From Acanthosoma haemorrhoidale (lineage: Eukaryota > Arthropoda > Insecta > Hemiptera > Acanthosomatidae), in the NCBI GenBank assembly GCA_930367205.1, contig OV884011.1, positions 111,157,139 to 111,221,138 of the forward strand: a DNA stretch of 64,000 nucleotides. The letters run 5' to 3'. Positions 1 to 12,010 of the stretch are shown one piece after another (positions within the stretch are counted from its first letter, which is position 1; every line of letters starts with the position of its first letter). A program made the translations under genes and the position numbers. A model generated the notes under the pieces. That model was not told the origin of the DNA. It was given only the letters and a program-made list of their open reading frames with translations, and searched no databases.

Positions 1-185
1 AGTGGACTCTCACCACTGCACCGCATCAAACAACCTCTACCTAGGCTTCCCACACTCCTTAATTCCCTCACGCCACCTTCAAGCAGGTGCTCCTGGTACA
101 AGGATCCGCTCGACCCAAATATTCCTTTATTTTTCTCTCATCCTTAATCTTATAATTAGAAAGCTAAGAAAAAAAAAAAATTAAC
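1..185 (+). mobile_element. 3' end of a poly(A) retroposon, cut by the window edge
   Basis: The segment ends in an A-run at about 169-180. Its last 70 bp share several words in the same order with the retroposon at 39,690-42,432 read on its own strand: a 'TTCCTTTATTTTTC' block, a 'CATCCT' or 'CATCCTTA' block, 'TTATAA', and 'AGCTAAG' directly before the A-run. Both also have a 'GACTCTCACYAC' block further upstream. I infer that they are 3' ends of one LINE or SINE family. No coding capacity is seen and the 5' part lies outside the window. Confidence 0.45.
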
Positions 186-2260
186 GTTGAAGTATACCGT
201 ACTTTCTTCACTTTTAATTATGTCTTTTAAGCAGCAAATAGTCAGAATATTTATAGGCTGTTTAATATATCTTACATGTTTTTCATTTTAGTAATTTTTG
301 TAGAAAAATTAGACAAAAGACGTCTTCATTTTTTTTTGTTTTACAATAAAGTTTCTCCGTTTGCTTTCGGGTTATACAATATTAAGTATGGACTGTACCT
401 GAGTTCATTCTGTAAGTAGTTCCCAACATTACCCACTCAAACTAAAAACAAATCAGTGAAATAACGAATTTTTAATCATAAGATATCCAAGATAGAAAAA
501 AAGGATCGCGAAAAAAGAAAAACGACCTAATAACAGTCTGAAAATGAAAGGTTTTAGGAAGAATGCTGAAGGGTGAGCGTGACGCCATCATTCCGAGTCA
601 CAGCACAGTCCCGACTCCAGGGCTGAAGAATGAAGCCAATAAAGCTTCGGGGTATATCCTAGGGAACTTCAGGCGAGCTCCTGTCCTGACGTCACATTCA
701 TCCTCCCAGGGCGGGTTAATCTCTTAGCATCGTGTAATCGGTTTTTTTGTAAAGCGGAATGTACATTAGCAAGTTTTTGAGATTTGAAATAAACATTGAA
801 AAAACAAAAAAACACAAAAGAGCCCGAAAATTCCCACCATAATTAAACTTATAAAGGAAGAAATTCCAATATCAAACACCGATCATAAGGTACCCAGGAG
901 TACACCAAAAAACTAACTTTTATCCATCATGCCAAAAATAAATGCTGAAAATCCCAAAGCAACGATGATGTATCGAAATATTATTTAGATTGTTATGTTA
1001 CTGAATTGCCTTGTCTACTTTGTCGATCACCTCTTCGTCCATTCCTAGAACCTCATCATAATCAATGTGATGGATATTTTTTAATTGCATATTATACTTT
1101 AGTAATGGTTGTCTCCATCACGCAGCTCTATCTATTATCTAAATAGATAAATAATACACAATTGTTATTAAATGACAATTTTTTATTGATCGTTTTAAAT
1201 TTGTATTATGGATAACTTAATTTGGTCAGTACAACAGGTATTGCTTTTTGATGGACTGAATGAGGCCAAAACGTCGCATTTATTGTCATTAGTGCATAAT
1301 AAAAATCTATTCAGACGGATATTGTGCTTAATTTGTGATATTCAATGTAGATACATAGACATCATTGAAAGCAACAAATATTACTTAATGTATTACTGTT
1401 ATATTTATAATTCAAATTTTATTCACGCTGATCATTATTTTGTATATTATCAGCAATGAAGCAATCAAGAAACAGACATACATTTAGACAGAAAAAAAAA
1501 TCAATTAGATGTAGAAATTACCTGAGAACAATACATTTACTCCTAACAACTATTACAAAAGTGTACTCATAAAACAATATACCATTAATTTTTTTCACGT
1601 ATTATACTTTTGAAGGAGTGCTGTTTTTCGTATTGAGAGCTCAAGGACGCTCATAGTCACCATCAAACTTATTAATGTATTATAACAGGTTCGATAGTTA
1701 AAATTACTTATCGTATTCTAATCGCATCATTGTAGAGTTTGATAAACATATAACATATAACGCTCCTTTGGAATATACTACCAACCTTAAAGGAGTTGGT
1801 ATTATATTTAGTATAGCCTGGATATTTTTTAATGTTAACCCAGCATTAATGAGGAGAGTGAAACTTTATAAAAAAAAATCCGTCGATAAACACAAACACA
1901 GCTTACCCTACATCTCCGACCTGAAAACACTAATACTAAAGTGTGTTGTCCAGCTCATTCCGCTAAAAAAAAATAGTTAAAGAGGTAGAAAATAATCATT
2001 TGTAGTCTCTAGATGTCAGAACAAAAAACAAAACCTATGTTTAATCAGCTTGACCTAATAAATATACAAATACATAGTGACAGGATATATATATATACTT
2101 TCATGAATGAAAAATCCCTTTCAACACTTAGCAGTAGTTTCTTATGGCTGATACAAGTCAGAGAATAGGTAAACTTTTTTTTATAAATCCTCTATCATCC
2201 ATATTTTTTAAGAATTGATTAATGATTAAATAACTGTTTGGTGGAGATAAATATAGTATT
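186..2260. other. AT-rich stretch without supported gene
   Basis: The sequence is AT-rich with many stops in all frames. The short open frames, such as 83 codons at 1208-1459, show no recognisable motif and have the composition of random AT-rich DNA. I see no repeat, RNA gene or element here. Confidence 0.6.
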
Positions 2261-2341
2261 ATGGCCGGGATATAAACCCAGTACCTTCTGATTTCTATTT
2301 AAGCATCCTCTGTCAACTACAACAACTAGGCTGATCCTATG
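2261..2341 (-). repeat. tRNA-like segment, possible SINE head
   Basis: On the minus strand there is an A-box-like run, TCAGCCTAGTTGTT (2321-2334). About 40 nt further on is a B-box-like run, TGGGTTTATATCCCGG (2265-2280), which closes a short stem. The spacing fits an RNA polymerase III internal promoter from a tRNA-derived SINE. The fold is too poor for a functional tRNA. No SINE body or A-tail was identified, so this is tentative. Confidence 0.3.
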
Positions 2342-2504
2342 TCCTACAAGTAAAATGTACGTGAAATTTATTGACCTATATGGAAAATAAAACCAGCTGA
2401 CTTGAAAAAGTGGTTCAAAATTAGGACTGCAGGAATAAGTATATTAAGATCTGTTAAAATGAGTAATCTGTTAAACCAAGAGGTTGTTATACATGGCATC
2501 AAAT

Positions 2505-2920
2505 AATTAATTTATGCTCATGTATGTATAGTAGTTACTGACGAGCTTTTATGCTCCTATGTTATAAGCATACGTTTTCCACTTGACTGGTATTGGTGCA
2601 TAAAAATCTTCAGCTTAGTTCAATATCAATTTTTTTTCTCATTAGCCAGTTTAAAAAAAATTGTGAAAAGTCCTGTTGCTATCTGCTAACTAATAAAATA
2701 AATAACTTATAAAAACTTTTCTATAGCCAATTATGTGTGATTTTATTTGCTATATAAAGCACTATTTACTAAAATCACTAGTTTGCGAGATATTCAAACA
2801 AATCCGAAAAATTTACCTTTAAGCCCTTTAATTACCCCCCCCCCTATCGCACTCATATGTGTTTTTTATAATATTCCCCTCAACAACTGTACCAATTTTC
2901 AGAACTACACCATTTTACTT
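2505..2920 (+). repeat. Old dispersed repeat, copy 1
   Basis: This stretch matches the reverse complement of 8631-9030 in a long series of collinear blocks. Examples are 'GTATAGTAGTTACTGA', 'TTTTATGCTCCTATG', 'TTGCTATCTGCTAA', 'ACTAAAATCACTRGT' and 'CAACTGTACCAA'. Indels and substitutions separate the blocks. A shorter, weaker third copy lies at about 11,885-12,010. No terminal repeats, TSD or coding capacity were found. It is probably a decayed non-autonomous transposon. The open frame at 2747-3130 that runs through it is a chance frame. Confidence 0.55.
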
Positions 2921-3059
2921 TTCAATTTTCCCTTTTTTGCTTGGACTAGAGCCATATCACCGAAGCCACTGAAGGCTGAGCTATACTGTCAGAGCCACAA
3001 GCGCTTAGACATGACTGGGAAAAGGAGGACTTGCCAGAAATGGTACTGTCTTACAAATA

Positions 3060-3570
3060 TAGCATGCTTCAAATCCACTGCTAATTTAATCTTCAAGAAG
3101 GGATATAAGATCTTACAGCGAAGCAGCTAACAAGCTAATATCTGTAAGATTTCCTAAACTCTGTAGATAATAATTCACAAAATATTATCATACCGTCTAT
3201 CGTCAAAGAAGCTATTTGATTCAATACAATGCGGGATTCGTACCTCAAAAATAAACTGTTAAAGCATTACATGAAGCGGTGAAATTCATTGAAGATTGAT
3301 TCACAAATCAGGCTCACCCTTTACTAATATCTTTAAATAAAAAAGCTACGTTTGATAGTGTTTGGTGGTCATTATTTTTTCAAAGACAAAAAAAGCTCCG
3401 AAATTATATAGACTCATTAAAGTTTACTTCAACAATTGACTGATATCCAAAATCATCCAACATGGAACATTATAGACAATTCAAAATCTCAGCATTACGA
3501 AAGGTTCTCCAATGTTGTGCTGTCTGATCGTGGGTGATTAACCATACACCAATTTACCAGCTAACACCTA
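3060..3570 (+). pseudogene. Decayed non-LTR retrotransposon reverse transcriptase
   Basis: Translating across several frames gives a fossil RT. An FGF-like stretch near 3225 is followed by ALHEAVKFIED (about 3265-3297), then a motif-A region reading PLLISLNKKATFDSVWW (about 3318-3368), then a motif-B remnant KGSPMLCCL (about 3500-3526). The family pattern is 'LLISLDxKxAFDSVWW', so the first catalytic Asp is now Asn. In-frame stops occur just before and after motif A. The residue spacing and order fit an LINE RT of the Jockey or R1 type. The element is very old and non-functional, and its boundaries are unknown. Confidence 0.5.
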
Positions 3571-4964
3571 AATACTAACAAAAATTTAGAAACTTCGACG
3601 GCCTACAAGAAACTAGAAATATAACAACAGCAATCACGAGAAAATGTGCGAATACTTGTGATAATTGGTAAATGATAATTGCAATAGGGCTTTTCCCGTG
3701 ATCAGCATTACGATTCAAACGAAACCAAACAAATATGCGTGGGACCTTAAAACATTAGAAAAGCCCTTTAACCTGAATGGTTAGAGCTAGAGAGAAATGG
3801 GTCTTTCCCTCTGATAACTTAAACAATTAAACTAGGGGGTCAATGAAAAAAAATACTTACTTAATACGAAAGGAAATTATTGATATTTAATAATATATCA
3901 TTGCTTAATAATTAACGTCCCATTATTTTTCATAAGGTTGCTTTTTTTTTAACTCCCCGTTTACTTCATCAATATCCTTCAAGTAAAATTTTCGTAAAAT
4001 AACAACCCAATGTTTGAAACTAGGGTAGCAAACTAAACGTGAATAAATTTTTCGTTGACAGTTTTAATGACGTTACGTTATTATAGCTCTAACACATATC
4101 AAATATTATTAGCCAAGACGTCAATATCATTAATTATATGCCCTACTATACAAGGCAGAAAAGTTAGTTATTTTTAACTAATCATAGAATGATTAGTGAC
4201 CCTTAATTATTTTTCACGGGGCTGGTTTTATTTTTAGAATCATCAAATGGAACTTCCATACAAAATATTTTGTCCTCTAAAAAGATATTGCTTCAGTTGA
4301 AGTAGCGAAGTTGATATAAATGACTTTTTTCAATTACAGTTAAAAAATAAAATTACATATTGTTAATTAGGGCTTATTAATAATACTACCTCATAGACGA
4401 AACCTCTGATGATGAGTTTCGTGTCTTTCTTATATTAAATAGAATTGTCATGCAAAATTTCATGGATCGCAGTTTCACGAAACTAACAGAAACACGGTTT
4501 AGGACTTAGTATGGAATCTCTTAAAAAAAAAAACAATGAAAGGCTAAAAACGATCGCTAATAGCCTCATAGGACTTTGATGTCCGTCCGATTCTTGGTAG
4601 AGATTCCTGGAATAATTCCGCTGGCATTCCTTCTATTCCACTTTTTCATCACCCTTCATTTTCATCGGCCTTATTGAAGAAATTCTTTTTTCTTAAAAGG
4701 AGGGGGCAGGATAATCTCTATCATCCGCTTTCTTTACAATATATCAGTGTCGTGTTAGATCTAGGTAATAATACCAAAAATAAACCATTTTTCCAAAAGC
4801 TTATCTGGTAAAGTTATATTATAAGGCTAAAAGAATTACTGATCGAGAAATTAATCGTTGATCATTTTTAGGAAACATCCATTGATTGATAATAACACTA
4901 TAACAGTAATAATACACATTATTTGTTGTAATATGTGCTCATTGAAGTGACTGTAGCTAAATCT
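3571..4964. other. No supported feature
   Basis: AT-rich sequence with stops in all frames. It separates two RT fossil pieces and may hold unrecognisable remains of the same LINE or a later insertion. I see no motif. Confidence 0.5.
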
Positions 4965-5140
4965 GCCAGAGTACTGAAGCCACTAATTTATGCAGGTCTA
5001 GCTTTGTGGGAGGCACATGAGTTACTCACGCTCAAATGGGATAAATTGGCAATTAGAAACTTTATCCTACTATTAAACGCATAAGTGTCTCATCCATGAT
5101 TCAAAATTTAAGACCCATTTATGTTCATTTGAATAACTGA
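4965..5140 (+). pseudogene. Decayed C-terminal end of a Jockey-type ORF2
   Basis: One frame from about 4971 reads RVLKPLIYAGLALWEA, then WDKLAIRNFILLLNA, then VSHP interrupted by stops. This matches the order of the post-RT region of the intact LINE in this window (VILKPIWTYGIELWGTA, then FQSKVLRTIVNAP, then VSNKTLHNDLNI). It is the same orientation as the fossil at 3060-3570 and could belong to the same old insertion, but 1.4 kb of unmatched sequence lies between them. It is non-functional. Confidence 0.45.
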
Positions 5141-6377
5141 TTATAAAAATTTAAGGATTCAATATTTTTCCAGTCTGACACCCCTTCATTGAAGCTAACA
5201 ATGGACAAATTCCAATGAAATAAACCCTTTAAAACAAAAACAAAATTCCCTCTTATCAGTACAAAAGTAGATATTGTCTGTCAGTCCACTTCCTCGAGCA
5301 CATTTTACAAGGAGTACGTACTTTATATCGTCAGTTATATAATATTCGTTTTTAGCTGAAATGTGTACTTCAGTTGAGACATATGGTCTACCCTTTCTTT
5401 GTCTTTTACAACCCATTCTAGCCCTAGACTACCTGCCTCCAGCAACCCACATCCAGAACCCCACACTTGTCCTTTTGCCTTAGCCAAAGGATGTCCTAGT
5501 GCTGTAATTCATTAATATTTGTATATATACCAGTGTTTTGATTGTTATTCATAATAAAGTTTTTTAAAATACTCTTCTCGAACAAGATTATTTAACTGTC
5601 GCAACGTCCCTGGAGGTAAGTGTGTACTACCAATCGGAAAAACATGTACCCCTTTCCTTACAATCCGTGTCAGCGTATACTAAAAGCCCCTTAGGTAGGA
5701 ATTGACCTAATATTCTTACCACGGACAACTGTATGCTGCCTCTTGAAGGGTGACTTAATTCAATAATTTATTTATTCATTCTTCAGTCATAATTGTTCAT
5801 AATCAAGTTTTAAGTTAAATAAAGTGAACTCGTAAAATATTTTACTTTATAATTTGTATACTGTACTTTCAATCACCTGTGAGAGAAATGACTACGATTT
5901 TATTGTATAGATCGAATCCATTGATTTTCCTGTTTAATAGAAGATATTGATAAATAAATACCCGGTTGACTACTGTTGAGAGACACATGTTTTTTTGGCA
6001 TGCGGTGAACTATGAACTCTTAACACAGTTTGAAAATTTACGTTTTTTATATGTGCCTGTTAACAAATAGGCTATGTATTGTCACTCTTATTTTTGTGAA
6101 CTTAAATTTGAAGATGGCTGTAATGAAAAAAGTTATACAGCGTATCTTAACGCGCGTTATTAATAAAGCGTATTCATCACTAGCGTGGAAATCTTACTCC
6201 TGACAAAAATCTGGTTCAAAATATAAACATTATATGAGAATTAAGGAATACGATTTGTTCGTTTCAAATTAAAGTCTCTCCTTCCTGTATATTTAACATG
6301 TTTCGTTATTGTAAATTCCCAAAAAGTTTTTTTAAAAAGTTTTTATCGATCATGCACTTTATTTTTAATTATAACTT
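5141..6377. other. No supported gene
   Basis: AT-rich sequence. An AATAAA signal occurs in the 5550s, but no open reading frame upstream justifies calling a gene. The 73-codon minus frame at 5195-5416 has no recognisable motif. Confidence 0.5.
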
Positions 6378-6722
6378 CTTTACTGTGCTAAAATTACAAT
6401 CTGTCTTATTAGGCAATAAGTAATTGAGATACATGTTCTTATTCATACCTTATTTACAATTCATCATTCACTCGCTCATTTATACAATATTTACAAACAG
6501 CCCAGAGGCCTCCCAAATCCACATGGTTGTCGCCATCCTCGCATGCGAAAGAGGACGTAGAGCCTTGGGAAGTCCCCCACGCTGCTCTGTCAGTCGCGTC
6601 ACCGGATACGAGCCAGTGAAGACTGACGAAGAGCGTGAGAGCCACATACGCTCAGGACATGATTGGAGAAACTGGCCATTGCCAGGACTCCCACTGTCAC
6701 GCATTTAAAGGAGGTCACGAGG
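6378..6722 (-). mobile_element. Jockey family 1 LINE, 3'-UTR fragment
   Basis: The reverse complement matches the 3' UTR of the LINE at 45,778-49,994: the end of ORF2, the 'GTGACAGTGGGAGTCCTGGCAATGG' region, the terminal 'GGCAGATTGTAATTTTAGCACA' region, and the AATAAA position (mutated to AGTAAA). It carries an extra block near the 'CTTTCGCATGCGAGG' site that the longest copy lacks but the copies at 13,939 and 16,298 share. This marks a subfamily. The 5' end is truncated just inside ORF2. Open frames here in both orientations are not genes. Confidence 0.85.
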
Positions 6723-6930
6723 TGCATTTTTCTGGCAACGGTAATACCATGATAATTGGCTAGCCTAAAGGACTAGTTTCCCTACTTTCAGTACGTAGAT
6801 ATTGTGTCTTACCTACATGTGTGATTGCAAGTATGTTATGCAATGAAACTGGTCTTATTGTGTAAATAAATGGTGAAGCCGTGTGGAATAAGCTTGTACA
6901 TAACAAAAAACATGTAACAGTAGTAATTAC

Positions 6931-7193
6931 ATATCTGTACCTCGGAGGGATACAACACTATGTCCATTTTCATAACTTTACAGGAGAGGAGTTTTAAACT
7001 TTTTTTCAACAAAAAGTGTTATTGGCACAGCTATTTATTGAGATGTAAATAACAATAAATAGAATGTTCTGGTAAAATATTGTTTCAACATCTCAATAAA
7101 TAGCTGTGCCAATGTTGAAAAAAAGTTTAAAACTCCTCTCCTGTAAAGTTATGAAAATGGACATAGTGTTGTATCCCTCCGAGGTACAGATAT
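6931..7193. repeat. Foldback element (long inverted repeat)
   Basis: The left arm at 6931-7045 and right arm at 7089-7193 are near-perfect reverse complements over about 105 bp. The left arm holds one extra 10-bp block (near 7015). The outer ends read ATATCTGTACCTCGG and its complement. The 43-nt spacer can pair further (AACAAT with ATTGTT). A direct repeat TAATTA lies on each side (6924-6929 and 7195-7200) and could be a TSD. There is no coding capacity. This is the structure of a foldback or MITE-like DNA transposon. Confidence 0.8.
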
Positions 7194-8630
7194 ATAATTA
7201 AACACTAATGAGTTATCATGGTAACTATGAGTTACCACAAAAAAGTATATCTTACTCCTAAGATTCAATGATTCATTTGTATTTAGAATTCAAGTAATTA
7301 TACTTTTCCCCGGTTTTTTTTAATTGGTTAAACAAATCACTGGGTCACATTTTATTCATTCTTTTCCCTAAACAAAATAATCAAGATAATAGGATGACAT
7401 AACCCCGGGTTTGAAGGACAATGACCGACCCTAAGAGAAAACCAATCCAAGACCTGGCATAAACTTTACAACCTCAATTCCAATCTTACTGGGCTTAAGT
7501 TTTACACTCTTGCGGTTTCTCTCAGAAGATTAGGCCCATCCTTTTGCATTTGTTTTATGGCTGGGTTTTCTCATAATTATTTACACCAAAAGTACCAACT
7601 GTACCCATAAAATATTACTTATGACTAACTTTATAAAATATTCTTGTGGTTCTAGGAATTAAATTTAACTAGTGTTATGTTAAACTGAGACGTTTATTTA
7701 ATAATTTAATAGGAAGTAAACATCTATTTTGATGTGATTATGTCTCAACAATTGACATTGCCTGCTAGCGAAGAAGAATGTTGCAAAACTGGAGGATAAT
7801 GTTTTGTTTTATTACTGAAAACTTCAACTAAAAGCTACATTCAAATTTTATAAACATCGTGGACCTGTTGACAAAGCATGTTGGGAAATGAGGTTGGATT
7901 CCCGTAGTGGGCGTTTTTAAATTAGTGAGCTCACAGTCACAGTTCTGATTCTATCTATTTATATTTATATTAAATTTTTGAGATTTAAAGTTATGATTTT
8001 CATAACTTACACTCAACGTGGTTGAGGTGAAACTATGTGAAGAGAATCACAAGAGGGATTGCAAAAATATTCTAACTAATAAAGTATTATAACCAACAAT
8101 AAAAATTTCGTATTTTATGTCGATCGAATCATTTTCAATTTCTTTATTAGCTAGAACGGAAATTATTTTCCGTTACCAAAATTATCAAATGAACTGTAGG
8201 TTAATGTATTTTTTCAAAAACATTGAATGGGTATTTAACGCACTCATTTAAAGCACATACTTGAATACCATGATTAAGCTGAATTTGAAGAAGAATTAAA
8301 GTTTGGTATGTTTGAAATAATGATGAAAAACTTCCTTTGTATACTATTATCGCAATCACACAAGAAATTATCCAACTATTCTTACTGGATTCAACTTTCA
8401 CTATTAGTATTAGCTTAACACTTCTTACATGGTCTCTACAATCTTAGATGATAACATAAAAAAAGTTTTTGTTCATATATTGTAATGTATTGAAAACAAA
8501 ATTACTGAAATTAAATATTCCGAGAGCAATTCGTGAAAAGATCTTCTTTCTATCCTGAATCGTAAGTCAGGGCCAATTTCAATTTTGTAAAACCCTTTAT
8601 TAGTCTATGCTATAAAAAAAAATTATTTAG
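7194..8630. other. No supported feature
   Basis: AT-rich sequence without a plausible open frame, element end or RNA. The 66-codon minus frame at 8201-8401 has no motif. Confidence 0.55.
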
Positions 8631-9030
8631 TTCTGAAATTTGGTACAGTTGATGAAGGGAGTGTCTTGTATAGCATACGAAAAGCCCATGTGAGTAGGGG
8701 AGAGGTTATAAGGTCCATTTTTAAAATCTCGCATACCAGTGATTTTAGTAATAAGTGATCTATGTACCAAATAAAATTATACAAAACTGTTAATAAAATC
8801 GTTTTCATTCATATTTCCCGTTGAGTCACTTGTTTAGCAGATAGCAATAGAATTTTTCACAATTTTTGTTAAAGGGGTTTATTGAAAAAAAAACACATTA
8901 ATATTGAAAAAAGCAGAAGATCTTGATTAAATTCACCAATACTAGAAACGTGTAAAACATTGTATTCGTATATCATAGGAGCATAAAACCGTATCAGTAA
9001 CTACTATACACACATGAGCATGAATTAAGT
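8631..9030 (-). repeat. Old dispersed repeat, copy 2 (inverted)
   Basis: This is the inverse-orientation partner of 2505-2920, with the same succession of conserved blocks. It is interrupted by small indels, so the copies are old. The minus frame at 8623-8808 simply reads through this repeat. Confidence 0.55.
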
Positions 9031-9073
9031 TTCTTATACAGTTTACACGCTGTAATCTTATCTTCATGAAAGG

Positions 9074-10053
9074 ATCGCGTTGTTGATCACATCTCCTCAG
9101 CCCTTGAAACCAAACAGTATTGCACTGCTGTCTTTCTTGATATAGCTCAAGCTTTTGGCAGGTTTGCTCTACAAGCTCAAAAGATATTTACCACAGACCC
9201 TTTTCCTAATTATACAGTCCTACCTTTAAACCGCTTCTTCCAAGTCCGCTGTGGTTCAGAATACTCTAACTACTATCCCATAAATGCAGGAGTTCCACAG
9301 GGCAGTGTCCTGGGCCCCATCCTCTATAACATATACACCGCTGATGTCCCCTCTACTCCCAATACCTTCTTGGCCACATTTGCAGATGACACTGCAGTCT
9401 TGTCATCCCACCCAGACCCCGACATAGCATCCCATAACCTTCAAAAACACCTTGATGAGATCGAGTATTGGTGCAATCAATGTCGGATCAAAGTTAATGA
9501 AGCAAAATGCTCCCACATTACCTTCACCCTTTGTCGCAAGTCTTGTTCACTAGCTTATTTTAATTTTATTCCTCTCCCTGTATCCGAGACAGTACTGTAC
9601 TTAGGCTTACATCTTACGACTGACCTGGAACCCACATACGAGACTAAAAAGACAAGAACTAAACAGACGCTTTGTACAACGGTACAGACTATTATTTCCC
9701 ATCTCTCAATAGAAAATAAACTACTAATCTACAAAGTTATACTTAAACCAATCTGGACATACGGAATAGAGCTATGGGGGACAGCAAAAAAGTCGAACAT
9801 CAAGCTTATCCAATCCTTTCAATCAAAAGTCCTGAGAACAATAGTAAATGCCCCTTATTATGTCAGCAACAAAACCCTTCATAACGACCTTAATATACCC
9901 TACATTCTAGAACTCATCCCTTCCAAGTATATGAAATTCAACAGTAGCCTTTCCAACCACCCTAATCCTGTAGCACAGTCATTGCACTGCGCCACTGATC
10001 CCCATAATGGTTCTCGGAGACTGAAACGGCAGTGGCCTCGTGACCTGCTATAA
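9074..10053 (+). pseudogene. Partial ORF2 (reverse transcriptase) of Jockey family 1
   Basis: The only long open stretch is 9370-10,053, starting at the FADD box (AxFADDTAVL, RT motif C). It then covers the palm and thumb residues WCNQxRIKVNEAKC, the VILKPIWTYGIELWGTA block and the C-terminal RLKRQWPRDLL, ending at the TAA used by the other copies. Motif B (VPQGSVLGPILYN) lies upstream in the same frame near 9290. Motif A near 9140 has lost the end of the LDIAQAFDRVWHAG block, shifting the frame. The APE endonuclease and ORF1 are absent. Confidence 0.85.
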
Positions 10054-10408
10054 ACGCGTGACAGTGGGAGTCCTAGCAATGGCCAGTTTCTCGAATCATG
10101 TCCTGAGCGTCTTTGGCTCTCGCACTCTTGGTCAGCCTCCACTGGCTAATATCCGGTGACGCGGCTGACGGAGGAGCGTGGGGGACTTCCCAAGACTCCG
10201 CTATCTCTTAGCATGTGGATTTGGGAGGTCTCTGGGCTGTCTGTAAATATTGTATGAATGAGTGAGTGAATGATGAACTGTAAATATGAATGAATGAATG
10301 AGAGAATTTATCTTAATTACTTATTGCCTTCTAAAAGGCAGATTGTAATTATTGCACAATAAAGGATTGCAATTTGTTGTTGTTAAATAATAATAAAAAA
10401 AAAAAAAA
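9074..10408 (+). mobile_element. Jockey family 1 LINE, 5'-truncated copy with TSD
   Basis: A 10-bp direct repeat TCATGAAAGG flanks the copy (9064-9073 and 10,409-10,418). The copy begins inside the RT region (matching about 48,672 of the longest copy) and runs through RT, C-terminus and 3' UTR to AATAAA, then a TTG/TAA-rich tail and an A-run. It has several small deletions, for example within motif A near 9155, near 9615 and near 9690. It is a normal 5'-truncated product of target-primed reverse transcription. Its similarity to the longest copy, including shared private variants, makes it one of the younger copies. Confidence 0.9.
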
Positions 10409-10418
10409 TCATGAAAGG

Positions 10419-11884
10419 TAATCTTCTTCTTATCCTCCATGGAACCAATGTTCAAGTCGTCATCTTTGAGAGGTATACCGTTGGTACATGTCCCATGGCA
10501 GTTGCCAAAAACAGGTGATAACGGAATCCCAGCTTTCCGGTATCCACATCTTCCACCACTCCCAGCTGAATAGCGACAAAAAATTAATTCTAAGATTCTG
10601 GCAGGAGAAAGTGGATCACTGTAAGGAGATACAATTTATCATCTTCCAGCCCAACCCCACTCCTCTGTTGACAAGTGGTGGTTATCAAGCCAATCTTGGG
10701 CTTGTAAATAAACCCTGAACGAGTGTTGAGCTGCAAGTGTTTATGAGAAATGGTCACCAAAGTTGATTTGCTTTTGTTGTAAATTGAGTCACCACGTATG
10801 TTTTTCTACCTTACTTTTGGTTATCTATTTATTTGGTGTAGTAATAAATGACAGACGTTTCATAGCAGTTATTTTTCGGTATTCGCTGATTCACAAAGAA
10901 GATGCATAAAATTCTTTCATTCTGGGATATCATTTGCTATTGATATGTTCTGTAATGAGAGTCATTTACCACACATTCATAATACATCTTGGCTGTATTT
11001 CTGCCATTGTAGGCTTGGTATAAACATATCAGATGGAATAGGGTTAAGCTTGTTTACAACCTCAACTACTATTTGCTTAGATCTCCTCTTGCCAATGTTG
11101 CCGTATGATAGGAGTTCTATAACTCCTAGTTTGTAAATTTCTTAGACAGAGAGAGGATATTTCATTTTTTTATACCCCTCGCTGGGGGAAGAGCTTGTAC
11201 TGGAGTGATGCATTAGATCCCTCCCATACTACAAATAATATTAAAGCCATCAAAATTTGAAATATTAAAATCGTAAAAATGTACTTTGAGGTACAGGTTG
11301 CTTAGTGTGGTACACAGTTGATAGCACAAGCTGTTCAGCATCATAATATGAAGCGCTGAATCCCCAACTAGCCAGTCAAATAAGTAACATTTTAAACCCA
11401 AACCCAGTGATTAAATCATTTGCAATATTACTCACCTCTTCAATGTATCATGATCCCTTCTTTTCGCAGGTAAAAGAGAACCCAAAAAAACACTTAGGGT
11501 CTCTGGAACTATCTTTTCAGTATTGGCAAAACAATTGTGAGTTCCTTGGTAAATGTTAGTTTCTTATGTCTGCGATTGGACATCGTCTCTTATTGTGACA
11601 GTTGTGGTTCATAGAATTCTCAAGCAATCCTCTGTTTCATCCTGACATCTTGATGAATACTTGATGATGTTAATTCAAGATTTTTCACCCAACTTGACAA
11701 AAGCACGCTATTGTTTTTATTTTAGTAATTCCAGGTTGCTGAAAATTATACGTTCACTGTGTTTCCGCTAACCTTACTCCGACAGTAGCCTTCGATAGTT
11801 ATTCCTTAGATAAATTGAGCCAGTAGGATGAAACATCGAAGGTTAAGACGGAGGGATAGGTATCGGCGTGTAAGCCAAATACTT
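10419..11884. other. No supported gene
   Basis: AT-rich sequence. A 76-codon frame at 10,488-10,718 is more complex than its surroundings but contains no motif I recognise. It could be a scrap of an old element. Nothing else stands out. Confidence 0.45.
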
Positions 11885-12010
11885 AATTTATTCTCATGTG
11901 TATATCCTAGTTACTGCTGTTGTTATATGCTTCTGTCATATGTATAGAATGTATATATTCACGTTTCCTTTATGTCTTGAATAAACTACTTTAACGAAAA
12001 TTACAAACAT
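11885..12010 (+). repeat. Old dispersed repeat, partial copy 3
   Basis: A short stretch resembles the first third of the repeat at 2505-2920: 'CTCATGTGTATATCCTAGTTACTG', a 'TATGCTTCTGTCATATG' block, then an AT-rich run. Divergence is high, so this assignment is tentative. Confidence 0.35.

Noticed and set aside
1208..1459. 83-codon plus-strand frame
   Set aside because: It has no motif, AT-rich random-like composition and no supporting signals.
10488..10718. 76-codon plus-strand frame, possibly a retroelement scrap
   Set aside because: There is some phrase-like similarity to retroelement proteins but no definable motif.
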